Notes: a model not told the origin generated them from the letters alone. Shown: positions 47,507-59,271, counted from the first letter of the stretch. The stretch is 64,000 nt of DNA from Rhyacophila brunnea (GCA_022495005.1 JAGYXB010001020.1:310001-374000), one strand, 5' to 3'. Translations and numbers: made by a program.

Positions 47507-48007
47507 ATTATTCGTAGGATGTTTATCACACTTAAATGGTAAAAAATATAGCTTATAATTATTATCTTTAGAATTATCTTCAAATGTGTTAATCTTGCCC
47601 ATTTTTGAATAATAAAATGCCTAATTCTTGTCAAATTTGCGATCACAGAGATTATCAATATAATTTTTTATCGTAAATATTTCACTATAATAATGTCAAT
47701 ATAAATTATACTCATAGTTTTATAGATGCGTTTAAAAATTAATAAATGTAAAAAATCTTAACACCACTGCACAGTTATGTACCGAAATATGACTTTATTC
47801 TAAAACATTAGAGCGAGAGGTTTAAAAAATACTATTTTATGCAATAAAAATACTTTATGCAGTCATCAAATGTTTAAAATAAATTTAAGGGATAATAATG
47901 CTTCAAAATTATATAAATAGATTATCTACAACGTTTAAGGTATGTACGGGATCATGTTTAAAAATAGAAAAAAGCTCCATTTTGACCCACGCTGAGCACG
48001 TCCGCCC
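47507..48007. mobile_element. Truncated TTAA-flanked element, same family as 8.8 kb
   Basis: Aligns with the 8.8-9.57 kb element from about 9065 to its right end, including ATTATTCGTAGGATGTTTAT and the right TIR GACCCACGCTGAGCACGTCC, followed by TTAA at 48008-48011. The left ~230 bp and left TIR are missing, so it cannot move as a unit. Identity to the 8.8 kb copy is high by eye. Confidence 0.85.
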
Positions 48008-48057
48008 TTAAGTATTATATTATATATTTTTTATTACTTATTATTTTTAAATTATTT

Positions 48058-48210
48058 TACCCTTGTTTTTTCGTACAAGGTGGTTGTTAGTAATTTTGAA
48101 CAATCACAAACACCCAGTCTTTGAGAAAATCTACATATCGTGTCCTCACCGAGCATCAAACCCCGGATGGAAGGCCAGCGCCCTACGCACTGCACAACGA
48201 GAGCCGCCTC
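48058..48210 (-). mobile_element. SINE family B copy
   Basis: The minus-strand head (GGCGGCTCTCGTTGTGCAGT, GCGTAGGGCGCTGGCCTTCC) is followed by a damaged B-box (GGGGTTTGATGCTCG). The body retains AGACTGGGTGTTTGTGATTG. It is the second of three same-orientation family B copies in 2.7 kb. Confidence 0.84.
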
Positions 48211-49589
48211 ATATTTTATTAATTGAATAAATAATAGTTAAATTAACCATTATGTAGATATTTTTAGATCATATGTTATAATATAGTGCTCACTTTTTAG
48301 TCAAGAATGAATAATGGCATCACTCTTTCTCGGGCACGATACGCTCGAACGTTTTAATTAACCTCTTCTGTTCTGTGATGTTAAGACATGTTAAACCGAT
48401 TTTTAAATATAATAACTATATTTCATTTAATATAAACTTAATCAAATTCACATTTTGGGTATTAATATAATCACTAACAAAACATTTAATAAAGAATGAT
48501 TAAGAAATAAAATGGATGAAACTTCATTTAATATTCCAAAAACCAGCATTTTCATTGTACATAAAATTAGTACTTCTGAATTTGATGTTATATTATATAT
48601 TTTTTTTTCTAATACAAATGTGTCATAAACTACTGCGGTAAGTATACACTAGTATTATATTGTAATCACATTCTCAGATTATGAAGACTGTATACCATAC
48701 AATTTTATTTAGTCGTTTGCTAACCCTTCGTTTATTGACTAGTTCGCTATGCTAGCTCAATTTCAACTTAAGATAATATTGTACAAAAAGGTGCGAACTG
48801 TTTATTATACCATATTCAAAATAAATATATTGCTAACTACAGTCATTAATTTGCATAATATTATACTGACAGTGTTGACATTGGTCATTTTTGAGAATAT
48901 ATTATATCTTTCCAACATTTTTAATATTGATATATAATATTTCCATGATGTCTGTAGGTAAGACATATTAGGCTTGAAGAAGATTTCTAAAAAAATCTAG
49001 CAATCCAATCGTACTTCATAAGTTCAAAATGTTGGACTTGGGAGAAACTGGATAGACAAAATGATTATATCGAAAATAAAATTAATATTCGTGCAACAAA
49101 AGATTGATCAAAGCTGACCGTGGTAAAACCAGCCTTATCGACTGGAATAATAGAACTACTTTATTGCAAAATTTGTCTGGTAACATAAAGTGACGACTTA
49201 TAATGGAACAGAAATTATTAACATGGCAAGATGATGGTTAATTATGCGTATTATATCTTGGATGCAGCCAAACGTTGTAGGCTGAGTGACTTTGATGAAT
49301 GACATCTCCTTTCTAAGTCACGCAGTCGTATTAATTGGCTACGCCATTAGGCTTAAAAAACGTTAAAATAATTAACATAGGTAATTTGATTTATAACCCA
49401 TATTCTAGAAAAAAATAATATTCGTACCTTAAAAAACCGTGACGTTTTAATATTCGTAAATTTTGTGAACATAATTTTAAGTAGATTAGCAAATTAATAT
49501 AAACAGTAAAAAAAATCTTTTTTTATAAAGAATTGTGACCTTTGTTTGGCATAAAGATTTTTTTTTATTTGTGTCTTTGTTAAATACCA
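48211..49589. other. Gene-free stretch, no firm feature
   Basis: AT-rich. Around 49200-49270 a WQDDG-like coding scrap hints at an old LINE C-terminus, but there is not enough to annotate. Confidence 0.35.
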
Positions 49590-49742
49590 CAACAGGCCGT
49601 GAAGCCTAATAACAGTAGTAACGCTCCCAGGTTTGAGGAATTTACATGTTAGATTATGTAAATATATTTTGACGTCATCGGGTCGAACCATGAGTTCCCG
49701 GGTGGAAAGCCAGCGCCTTACGCACTGCACCACAATAGTTGC
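49590..49742 (-). mobile_element. SINE family B copy, diverged body
   Basis: The head is clear on the minus strand (GTGGTGCAGTGCGTAAGGCG, CTGGCTTTCCACCCGGGAAC, B-box-like ATGGTTCGACCCG). The body is more diverged, and a TGACGTCA lies at the head/body junction by chance. Confidence 0.75.
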
Positions 49743-50077
49743 AAAATATAAATAAAAAATATACTTTATTATGTAGATGTCTACAACACTCTTGATTTTC
49801 TACCAGAAGATGTTGATAGCTGGATCACTCGACTTGAATGGATTCTTTTAGTGTATCTAAAATTGCGATGATAGAGACAAAGCAAACACCCAATTAGAAA
49901 AAAACGAAGTAAAAATTCTGAACGCAAGAGCCATAGATAAAGTAAAAAATATATATTAGAAAGAAAGAAAATTATAAAACAAAAAGCAACACTTTAGAAT
50001 TTGGAATTACTTTACATTGAGGTGATAAACACAATCAATATAATAGTATTTATATACAAGTATTATAAAAAAATTTG

Positions 50078-52080
50078 ACTGATCCGAACGAAGAGATCCA
50101 AATTGATGCAGAAGCCCAGAGTCCGCAGAGGCTTGAGAAGCAGGGTCGAATTCCAACAAGAGCTGAAGAACAGGCTAGCGGCTTTTCAGGCTGAAAATGA
50201 CCCCATCTCCCTACAACACACCGAGGCAATAACAAAAATCATTATATAATCTTCGGAAGAGACAGTTGCTGCTGTGGTTGAACGAGTAAGAAAACTTTCA
50301 AAGGAAACGTTGGATCTTATGAAACTGCGTGAGAGTACAAAAAGCGAGCAACAAGTTGCAAATGATCTCGAGTACTCCACGCTGTGCAAAACTCTACGTA
50401 AAAACATACGAGAAGATCTTCGTAAGTTCAATATGAACCTTGTAGAATCAATTGTTGCGTCAGGAAGGAGCTTACATAAGAACAAGCAGCATCTGTTAAT
50501 AGGGAGACGGCAGATCACGACACTAAAAGCGCAAGATGGAAGTATCGTGCGTAACTGGGATCATCTACTGGACACTGTTGTAGAGTTTTACAGCGCTCTA
50601 TACAAAGGTGATACTGACATCAATTCAGATCTTCTGGTGAACGGAGAATATGGAGATCCTCTTTCCGAGGTTACTACTACAGAGGTGGAATATGCTATAA
50701 TGTGCATGAAGAGTGGGAAAGCCCCGAAAGAAGATGGGCTGACTATCGATGTTCTCAAACGGGCCGGGAGGACGGTGAGCGAGGTGCTCGCACGTCTGTT
50801 TACGGTTTGTCTGCACGAAGAGAACACCCCAGAGTCATGGAAAAATGCCTCCATTATTATTATCCATAAGAAAGGAAACACTGAAGATCTGAAAAACTAT
50901 CGACTAATTAGTCTAATGCCAATTCTGTATAAGGTTTTCACGAAAATACTCTCAAACCGTCTCGAAACAGTTCTAGGCGAGAACCAACCAAGAGAGCAAG
51001 CCGGATTCAGAAAAGGCTACAGTACTATGGATCATATACAGGCCGTCAGGGAAATCATAGAGCGCTACCAGGAATACAAACTGCCATTATATCTTGGTTT
51101 TATAGACTATGAAAAGGCATTTGATTTCATCAAAAAATTCTCAATTATAGACGCCCTTAGCAACCAAGGAATTTCCAGACGGTACATAAACATATTGAAC
51201 AGTATATACAGTGATGCTACAGCATGAATGAAACTCCACAAACGGTCATGTAAATTCCCCATTAACAAAGGTATCCGGCAAGGCACCTCAGTCACCTGCA
51301 CTTTGCAGATGATATTGTTATACTCTCACAAGACCCGAAAAACCTCCAAGGTAGAATGCAAGAACTCGCGGATGTCAGTCAAACGGTCGGTCTAAAGATA
51401 AATGTCTCAAAGACAAAAGTGATGAGTAACTGTTTTTCGGACCCTGCGATTATCTGTATTTCTGGCACCCAACTCGAGCAAGTCAGCAGCTACGTCTATC
51501 TCGGACAGCAGGTGTCCATAGACGAAAGCATGCACGATGAAATTGCTCGAAGAACAAAGCTGGGATGGAGTGCTTTCGGACGTCTGAATAGTATCTTCAA
51601 GAGTGACCTACCATTATGTCTTAAGCGTAGGGTGTTCAACCAATGTGTGCTACCTGTGCTCACGTATGGCTGCGAGACGTGGACCCTCAACACGAGAGAT
51701 GTCCAAAGGCTAAGAGTCGCACAGCGAGGCATGGAGAGGTGCATGTTGGGCATCACGCGAAAGGACCGTAAGAGAAACGAATGGGTTAGGAAGAAGACAG
51801 GAGTACGCGATGTAATAGACGTTGCCAAACAGCTGAAATGGGGATGGGCGGGACACATTGCTCGCCGAAAGGACGGCCGCTGGACAAATGCCGTCATCCA
51901 GTGGTACCCAAGGGGTACGAAACGGCCACAGGGTCGCCCTAAAAGCCGCTGGATTGACGAACTGGTAAAGTTCGGCGGAAATACGTGGCAGCGAATCACA
52001 CAGGACCGAGAAAGATGGAGAAAGCTTGGGGAGGCCTTCATCCAGCAGTGGATTGACCCCGGCTGATGATGATTATGAAA
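50078..52080 (+). pseudogene. RTE-like non-LTR retrotransposon, reverse transcriptase and C-terminus
   Basis: The longest coding relic. The main frame to 51227 covers the RT N-terminus: KAPKEDGLTIDVLKRAG, NYRLISLMPILYKVFTKILS, EQAGFRKGYSTMDHI, and motif A GFIDYEKAFD with its catalytic Asp. A TGA at 51225-51227 sits where CGA is expected. Motif B (GIRQGTS, 51271-51291) runs almost directly into motif C (FADDIV, 51302-51319), so roughly 45 codons are deleted. The second frame (51356-52066) has YVYLGQQVS, PVLTYGCETWTL and GHIARRKDGRW, then a natural stop and GATGATGAT. An upstream stop near 50249 and a frameshift near 50140 break the linker. The endonuclease is absent. Confidence 0.93.
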
Positions 52081-52271
52081 AATACAAGACGCAAGACATT
52101 TTACAATATAATGGTGTAAAAATACAAATTTAGAAAGTACTATAGTGGAAAAACTTTACCTTGAAATTCCACAGATTTTTTTATAATAATGTAAATATAA
52201 TTATTGTTACTGTTATTATTTCCGACTGCTCTTACATGAAAACTATTGCATCATTTTTTCGCACTCTACGT

Positions 52272-53180
52272 CAGTGGTTTCCAAACTTTATGTTACTACG
52301 CCTCCCTTTTAAAAAAATCTAATCTTGGCGCCTCCCCCCCCGTTATTTCATTAAATAATACAGCCATATTTTTCAATAGCCATCAACTTAGTACATATAA
52401 GTATCTAATACAAAAATGAAAAAAAAACTTAATTATAAAAATAAACAAGGTTTTTTCATTTTTAAATTTATTTATTTTTCAACAGAAGATGGATGTGTAT
52501 GTTTATTAGCACAAAGTGATCTTTTTCTACGAAACGGGATCGATATTTGGATTTTTTATTGCAGCTAATGCAGAAAATCCCGTTTCGGATAGATATGATG
52601 ATAGGATTAAATGACAGCAGTAGTTTACTTACAATTTGCATTACTTTTATTGACAAAGTATTATATTATTCTTCACTTCGGTTCAACCAAAATTGAACTA
52701 GGGGTTTTGTTTCAATGAATTATTACATGATAATTCTATCATTTTTTTCCCTTTTCAATAGTAGTTAATCCAAACTCATCATCGTTTATTGACAAATGAA
52801 TTCTACCATTGGTCCCACATCCTGAAGCAGGCCCCCAGGCTAGGATCTTTGGCGGGCTCACCTACCTATCGCTGAGGTTAAGGGCGGTGTGGTTCTTTAA
52901 AGTAGTGTTTCCTAAATTATACACGGGAGTTATCATTTAAGTATTGCAATCATCATATAGGTATCACATCAAATTGCAACGCACAACCACTTATTTAAAA
53001 TATGTACTAGTCCTGAAATAAATTAGCGCCGCAGGCGATTTTTTTTTAACTATTAGAGTAAATATGTAATGTGTGTTATGCCCGGGCCCCAGGCACTTTA
53101 TAAACTATGCATTTGCAAGCTGAAAACCTGTGGCTATATTTGTGTTAAACTTCTCGCGCCTCCCAGTTTGGAAATCGCTG
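52272..53180. mobile_element. Non-autonomous hAT element, 0.9 kb
   Basis: The TSDs CTCTACGT (52264-52271) and TTCTACGT (53181-53188) match at 7 of 8 positions. The termini are CAGTGGTTTCCAAACTT and, inverted, CAGCGATTTCCAAACTGGGA. GCGCCTCCC motifs occur just inside both ends. An internal AGTGTTTCCTAAATTATAC near 52902 resembles the TIR and may be a remnant end of a nested relative. No transposase frame. Confidence 0.88.
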
Positions 53181-53586
53181 TTCTACGTCATATTTTCTAT
53201 CAAAACTATCCAACTTCACGCTTAATATGTAGTATGTTTACCACGGATATCAGAATATTTTATTCATAATTTTAGAACGATAACATTTACAATAGTACTA
53301 CTTTGTGATATTATTATAATCCACTAAACTATTACATATACATTACCATGATCAAAAAAGTTTATTATGCAAATCCAAACCTTTGCAACCTATCATCTCT
53401 ATATTTCAGTATCATTCTCTTAATTTATTATGACTTGTCAGTTTCTTTTTTTTGTGTTTCTCTAATTAGTTCATCGAAATATACACGGAGGCTAAACCAA
53501 CATTGGTTAATTATTGTGAAAATTTAAATCACAAAAAATGTTTTGTTTTCTATTCGACTCAACAATACTGACATATAAGGTATACG

Positions 53587-53891
53587 TAGGGATTGCAATA
53601 CTTAACAAAAATACCAATACCGGTATTTCGGTATTTTCTATTATATACCAGTATTAATATCGATATTCGTGAAATATATGGGAAAAAAAACAGAAGTATC
53701 TACCAATAAATATATGACACAACTAAAAACACACCTGACAACTTCCAAAATCCGCAAGCGACTGGCGAATGTTCGATAATACATTTTGTTTCCATTTTCA
53801 ATATCGAATATATTGGTTTTGTCTGATTTTTAACACTGGTATTTCGGTATCGAAAAATACTGGTTTTGAAATACCAGTATTGCAAACCCTA
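53587..53891. mobile_element. Non-autonomous hAT element, same family as 26.1 kb
   Basis: The TSDs are GGTATACG (53579-53586) and GATATACG (53892-53899). The ends are TAGGGATTGCAATACT and, inverted, TAGGGTTTGCAATACTGG. Subterminal GGTATTTCGGTATT motifs occur on both sides. It is 305 bp with no ORF. It differs from the 26.1 kb relative mainly in the centre. Confidence 0.88.
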
Positions 53892-53899
53892 GATATACG

Positions 53900-54402
53900 G
53901 CATGATTATAAAAAGCACCGGCTAGTCACGAATATGTATGAAAAAATATCTTTAAATTAGATGCTCCAGTTTTTTGCGACGAGTTTATCATTATCAAGCT
54001 CTACTTTTGAAATTTTCGTTCTTTTTTGGGTCTGTGGTTTAAAATCTGAACTGTTTCTTTTTTCTTTACAACACAAACTTCAACCTTTCAATGCCTCCCT
54101 TTTTGAAATACTGGCGAAAAACAGGGGAGGCATATTAGGAGGGTAGTGCGGCAGTAGCGTTCTGGTATGGTGAGGTGTTAAGGTCTTACGGTTTACATTC
54201 ATTCCGACGCTTTGAAGTCGTTTAAATTTTATGGTAATTTTATCATGAATAGAAATGCGCAACACTTACTAGAGCCAGATGCAGCAGGGACGCAAAACTC
54301 TCATTCCTCTTTGTCAAAGACGCCAACTGGTGGAGTACGAGCCTCTATATTATTCTTTCTAAATTTAAGAAATATGTACTTAATAGACATTATTTTTATT
54401 TA
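53900..54402. other. Gene-free stretch, no firm feature
   Basis: Three overlapping frames of about 60 codons on both strands show no homology I recognise and no splice context. Confidence 0.35.
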
Positions 54403-54524
54403 ACGAATAATTTTAATAAACTTTTTTTTTATTCAACGAATAAGACACAAGATTTCAGAATGTAACATTAATATAATGAATATACAACATTTGAAAACAT
54501 CTCAAGCATATACACACTTATAAT
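54403..54524 (-). mobile_element. SINE family C fragment (tail and body)
   Basis: The tail TTCAACGAATAAGACACAAG and body TTTGAAAACATCTCAAGCAT match the 20.8 kb copy. The tRNA-like head is missing. A second tail start (TTTAACGAATAATTT) lies directly to its left at 54400, suggesting one SINE end inserted in or beside another. Confidence 0.7.
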
Positions 54525-54587
54525 GCAATTTGGTGAGCATTAATTCATGTAACAAGTACTAGTTACAATTGTCGTAGTTATCTAAGG

Positions 54588-54872
54588 CGGCTGTAGTTTA
54601 ATGGTAAAACATACTGGCGCGAATCCAACAGATACAGGTTCAAGTCTCGTCGGTCGTTGTATTTTTTTCTACAAAAACGATTTTTTTTAGTGTATATATG
54701 CATAAGATGTTTTCAAATTATTTTTAACGAATAATTCACAATATTTAAGACTGTCAGCGCACATCCTATAGGATATCCTTTTCTCATTATTGTAAATTTC
54801 GAAAAGTGATTTCAAATTATGTATGTTCAATAAAAGTCACATTTTTAAACTTTGTGAATTATTCGTAGAATT
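54588..54872 (+). mobile_element. SINE family C copy with inserted inverted tail
   Basis: A full head (GGCTGTAGTTTAATGGTAAA, B-box CAGGTTCAAGTCTCG, 54588-54660) is followed by the body to about 54722. Then a reverse-oriented family C tail (AACGAATAATTCACAATATT, about 54724-54760), and the forward tail resumes at about 54797-54872 (AATTATGTATGTTCAATAAA, TTTGTGAATTATTCG). The interruption is best explained by a nested, inverted SINE fragment. Confidence 0.72.
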
Positions 54873-55061
54873 AAAAAATATATTAAACTAGTAGTAGTTT
54901 CGTATTAATAAGTACGTTATAAAAAAAATCAGGAGTGATCCTGATACTGGTTAGTAATCAAGATAATTATAATACTTTGATTTGAAATACAAAAGCCGAT
55001 TGCCATTAAGTATCGCAATTTAGAAAGCACTTCAGAGAGTATTGTAATAACATTAGTAAGC

Positions 55062-55215
55062 TTCGTATAGCTTAGTGGGTAGAGCATATGGGCTCAAAAT
55101 CCGGGGGCCGCAGGTTCGTGTGCTGCTGGGTGACAAATTTTCTTTTTCAAAAACAGTTTTTCTAGTGATTGTAAAAAACAATTCAAATTATGTAAGCTCA
55201 AAAAATATATTTTGT
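55062..55215 (+). mobile_element. SINE family C copy with a different tRNA-like head
   Basis: The head CTTCGTATAGCTTAGTGGGT plus AGAGCATATG and CGCAGGTTCGTGTGC differs from the 54.6 kb head. The body (CAATTCAAATTATGTAAGCT) is that of family C. It suggests that family C bodies are joined to more than one tRNA-like head. Confidence 0.7.
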
Positions 55216-55930
55216 TAATATTTGCTTTTGCTTATAATGTGGTTATTTTGCAATAGCTCTTTTTTTATTATTTTGTTAAATATTTTCCATTGAGATATTT
55301 TAATATGATAGAGAAAATGGTAATACTATTATTACACAAAGTAAACTAATATTTGGTCAAATGGTACTTTTAGTACCTATAGTTGAATTTTTCTTTGATA
55401 CTTACATTTTTTTTTTATTATAGGTACATTTTACTTATGTTGATTTTTTGTGTTATAAAAAAGTAAATAATATATATTTTTGATTTAAATCACACAAAAA
55501 TAATATTAGCATCTTCATTAAATAAAATAAAGCATAATCTTTAATACTTTACTGACTTCTCTGGAAAAATAAAAAATAAACGGAATTAAGGTCTCAAAAA
55601 ATACAGCCTTATTAATTTAAGGCAATTAAGAAATCAGAAAGTCAAAAGTTTTCAATCTAATTATATATTTTTGGATTCTAACAAAATTATATTGTTCTGA
55701 TCAAATACTTATTTTTTTCAGGTTTTTGGTGATTTATAATAAATGAACTAATATGAACTTATTCTGAAAAAAAAAAACCCAAGTTATAAAATGGCTTTGA
55801 CGATTTTCGTTGTAAGGAGTATTTTTTTATAAAAGTATAATCTTTTCCCAATATATAGACAGAATAAATTATGAATTAACTACTTTAAATCTAAAATAAA
55901 ACACTGTATGTAGTAGGTACATATTTCACA
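55216..55930. other. Gene-free stretch, no feature seen
   Basis: Very AT-rich. No supported feature. Confidence 0.4.
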
Positions 55931-55939
55931 ATAATTTAT

Positions 55940-56000
55940 TGATAATCAGTATCGGCTTTGTCCCATTGAAGCGGACGAAACCGATCATAACGGTTAATAT
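55940..56000. repeat. Family E loop motif, solo copy
   Basis: CCCATTGAAGCGGACGAAAC and CGATC match the loop of the 12.6 kb fold-back (read in reverse, CCCACTGAGGCGGACGAAAC and CGGTC) and the 59.4 kb loop. The arms seen at the other two loci are not recognisable here. Confidence 0.55.
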
Positions 56001-56054
56001 TTTTTCGTTAAATTACTACTATATTATATTTATATATTCCATAATACTACTATA

Positions 56055-56362
56055 TTGATATATTCCACTTGCGTGAGAGTGAGTAACGTGGACGTTATTT
56101 TATAAATTCTTATAAAAGGGTCCCTTAGCTAACTCGGTGTACTTCTTTGAACTACTATATGTATAATTGTATTTTCACTCCGTTTGTATGTTTATAATAT
56201 TATGTTCTCTTTTTATATTTTCATTTTTATCCCTTGTATTACTTTTCTTTTTTCCTTCATCTTTATAATACTCTTTCATGTCATGTTGCGAACGTCTTAA
56301 ACTTATAATTTGTAATGGTCACAATATGTAAAATAAATAAATTGAATTGAATTGAATTGAAT
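56055..56362 (+). pseudogene. Jockey/CR1-like LINE (family beta) 3' UTR with TTGAA tail
   Basis: Starts near the end of the coding region (GTGAGAGTGAGTAACGTGGA, matching the 43.1 kb copy in reverse). It continues through CGAACGTCTTAAACTTATAA and AATAAATAAATTGAATTGAA, ending in about four TTGAA units. This intact end shows that the family's 3' terminus is a pentanucleotide repeat rather than poly(A). Confidence 0.8.
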
Positions 56363-58114
56363 TGTGTTTTATTTTAAATAATATAAAGTTTTACCACCAA
56401 TAATTAATGACAGTTCACATAACAATTACATAAATGAATAACTACATACGTTCCTAACTATTTTTGTTTAAAAAAAACATAAAACTCGGCCTTTAGCTTA
56501 TGATGTATACAATTGTGTATTATTCATTTTATCCAGCGATCTAATTATTTTAGTTTCGAATACCTGCTCAAAGGTCTCGACCCCACTCCTCGGCTGATAC
56601 ATACCCCGCACCTCTTTCCCCGTCTGTCTTTTTCAGAGGGAACATTTTTCAAGTTTTCTCCACAGCCGTAGGTATATACGCAAATGCATGCAACCACCTA
56701 CAGTTGACTCGGGTATGAAATAAACAAGGTGACTTTTCAAAAATTCGCTCTATGATTTCAGCCAATACGTGAACATTTTATGAATTTTCTTTGTGTGTTG
56801 TTATATTATTTGTGACATTATGATAAATTTGAAGCTTGTAACAGAAATTTTTACATGCTTTTTCAATCTTTTGAATAGTATTAGCAAAGCTCATTTTGTA
56901 AATTTGTGGAAAGCTCGCAACAAATCTTCGTGCGTGGAATCATTTACAAAAATATATTTGAACGTTTTTATTCCATTTAAGTATGTATTCGTAGTTTTAA
57001 ATTGTTTTAATGATGTCAAATAATATCACAAAATAATAATTTAAGAATTCATATTTGAGATGATCTCGTAATGAAAATATAATAGTTGCTAAAATGTGAT
57101 TTTTTAATTAAAATATTTTTTTATTACCTACAATAATCCACGTTCGATAGTTTTGATAGAAAATTTTACGTAGTTGAAGCGATACCGAGCTAGAAAAAAA
57201 CAATGTAATAGGCTTCATGTAAAAGTATTCGGAAATAGTGTGGCAAACAATAATTAAAATCACACTGTGTAATTCGCGTGCACTAAAAGAAATGCCAATC
57301 TGCGTAGGTTAAACGTTAAGGTTGTTCCACTATGAGTTCATTATCGAAAACGCGCTAAATATGTATATTATATTATTTCTATCGTGCCATATTTATAATC
57401 ATAACGATGTTTGTTTTAGCATCTGCCACTCGGAAAAATTTTGTGAAGCTGCACCCATACTAATCACAAAAGTTTTTCATCCACAAAATATAGTGTTGTT
57501 TTCTGTTATATATTTTATCATTGATCTTTCCTCGAAATACAACTTGGATAATGCTGCTTTTTAAGGATGCGTTTATACTGCCACGTATCAAAATCATCAA
57601 CTAATACTTCACATACCCTCGTGTAGTGTACAAGCCTATTGTCTATCTATACCACAGAAAATAATTGAGAGAACAAAACAACAAACTTCAGATAAATAAC
57701 TACGTATGATTAATGTTTGTATAGATTCACAATAACTGCGTAACAAGTCTCAATTACCGTTAAAAATACCACGCCACTTATTTTTTAATTTTTTTTTAAT
57801 TAGATTCAAATAATCTTTTTATAAGTAATTATCAACTACCTTAATTACAGTGTTTTCTTTGACATATACATTATTTCTTGGTGTACACCTAGAAGACAAC
57901 ACTTGGCGCCTATTTTATTCAAATACTTACTTAAATACATTCATATTTCTACGTTATTCATTTAAAGATATGATTCTTTAATCCTTTATATGCCGCAATT
58001 AGTTAATTGATAGTAATTAACATAAGAATTGGTGTAATTAGGGCGTCCAAAGACGCTTTGGGCACTTAACCGGTTAAATGAATAACGTAGGTACATATTA
58101 TATGTAATTATTTC
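56363..58114. other. Gene-free stretch, no firm feature
   Basis: A GC-richer patch at 56575-56720 includes a strong pyrimidine tract and AG (ending about 56636). Only a 35-bp interval precedes the next GT, so no exon is called. The rest is AT-rich. Confidence 0.35.
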
Positions 58115-58345
58115 ACTTTTAGAATATATCAGAACACGATGCCAATGCATTTTTTTTAATACTTTTAGCCATCTTTAAGCAGAATTGAATTAATTTTCAG
58201 TTAATTCTGTTTTGTATGAAAAGTTATTTCGACACCATTATTGGTTGCTAGGAGTCTGGGGTCCTAGCAACTAAATTATTAATATTTACGTGCGTTACTA
58301 TGAAAATCAATATGACATGTCAAAATGACATTTCAGTATTATTTC
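58115..58345. repeat. Family F repeat, uninterrupted copy
   Basis: About 230 bp matching, in reverse orientation, the two parts flanking the LINE at 62.2-62.96 kb. Shared pieces: ATATATCAGAACACGATG, CAGTTAATTCTGTTTTGTAT, AACTAAATTATTAATAT and CATTTCAGTATT. It serves as the empty site for that LINE. The nature of family F is unknown. No TIRs were identified. Confidence 0.75.
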
Positions 58346-58844
58346 TATCAAGTACACATTTTTTCAGTTATGTTACGTTGTATATAAAAAGTTCTTTTTA
58401 TCTTGTGATTATTATTTTTATTTACGAGTACCTACTTTCCTATTATCACAATTAAGATAATCATTATTTACAATATTACATATACACGCTTCTTTCATAA
58501 TAAATAATAAGTCCTTGACTACACATAACATAAAATAGTCAGAATCCTACAGAGGTTCTAAGAGAAAATCTGCTACGCGTCTTTAGGCCCGTGAATAATA
58601 CAAAAGGGTTACAAATCCGGTACGCGCAATGACAAACTATATAATCTTAATAACAATATACGAGTCTTCTTTCGTTCACAAAAAAAAACTCTGACTGAGA
58701 TGGAACGGTTAATCCTAATTATTCACCCAATTTTCAGACCGAAAATGGCTGCTGGAAAAATAAGAATTTGATGATGATATAATCTGCGAAGCAATGCTTA
58801 AAACTTGCTCCTGATGAAGAACTAAATAAGAACAAAGGATAATA

Positions 58845-59271
58845 CCGTCGGTCCCTATTAAAAAAGTCGGATCTGAAATTTTGTCATTTTCGTATTAAAC
58901 GTAAAAGTTATTTAAACACTTTAAACATTTATACCATAATCAAAGTTTTTTTTGTTTGTTTGAAAAATTTTGAGATACTCAAGTTAAAAATGACGGATCT
59001 ACCGAAAGTGTCCGAATAACAATGTCGGTTCTTACCAACCGACATTGTTGGCTGGGCGTGGGTGAGCAAGATGCGTCGGATCTGACAGTTGCTGCTATGT
59101 TCACCGGACAGACGGATGTTTTTATAAACGTTTAGAAAAGTTTCTATAACCCGTATTTTTATTCATTATGGCAAGCAATAGGTCACGAAGGATATTTGAT
59201 GAAACATCTTTGATTGCTCGTACTGAAAAATAGCATTTTGCAGATCCGACTTTTTTAATAGGGACCGACGA
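58845..59271. mobile_element. TIR element with TA target site (Tc1/mariner-like MITE)
   Basis: The termini CCGTCGGTCCCTATTAAAAA and, inverted, TCGTCGGTCCCTATTAAAAA continue to AGTCGGATCTG. A TA lies immediately outside each end (58843-58844 and 59272-59273). Inside is a 28-nt palindrome, CAATGTCGGTT...AACCGACATTG, at about 59018-59048. It is 427 bp with no transposase. The TA site suggests the Tc1/mariner superfamily, but other TA/TWA-targeting groups are possible. Confidence 0.8.

Noticed and set aside
56575..56720. GC-richer patch with strong pyrimidine tract and AG
   Set aside because: The following AG-to-GT interval is only 35 bp, with poor coding evidence.
57322..57564. 80-codon ORF
   Set aside because: AT-driven codons and no homology or regulatory context.
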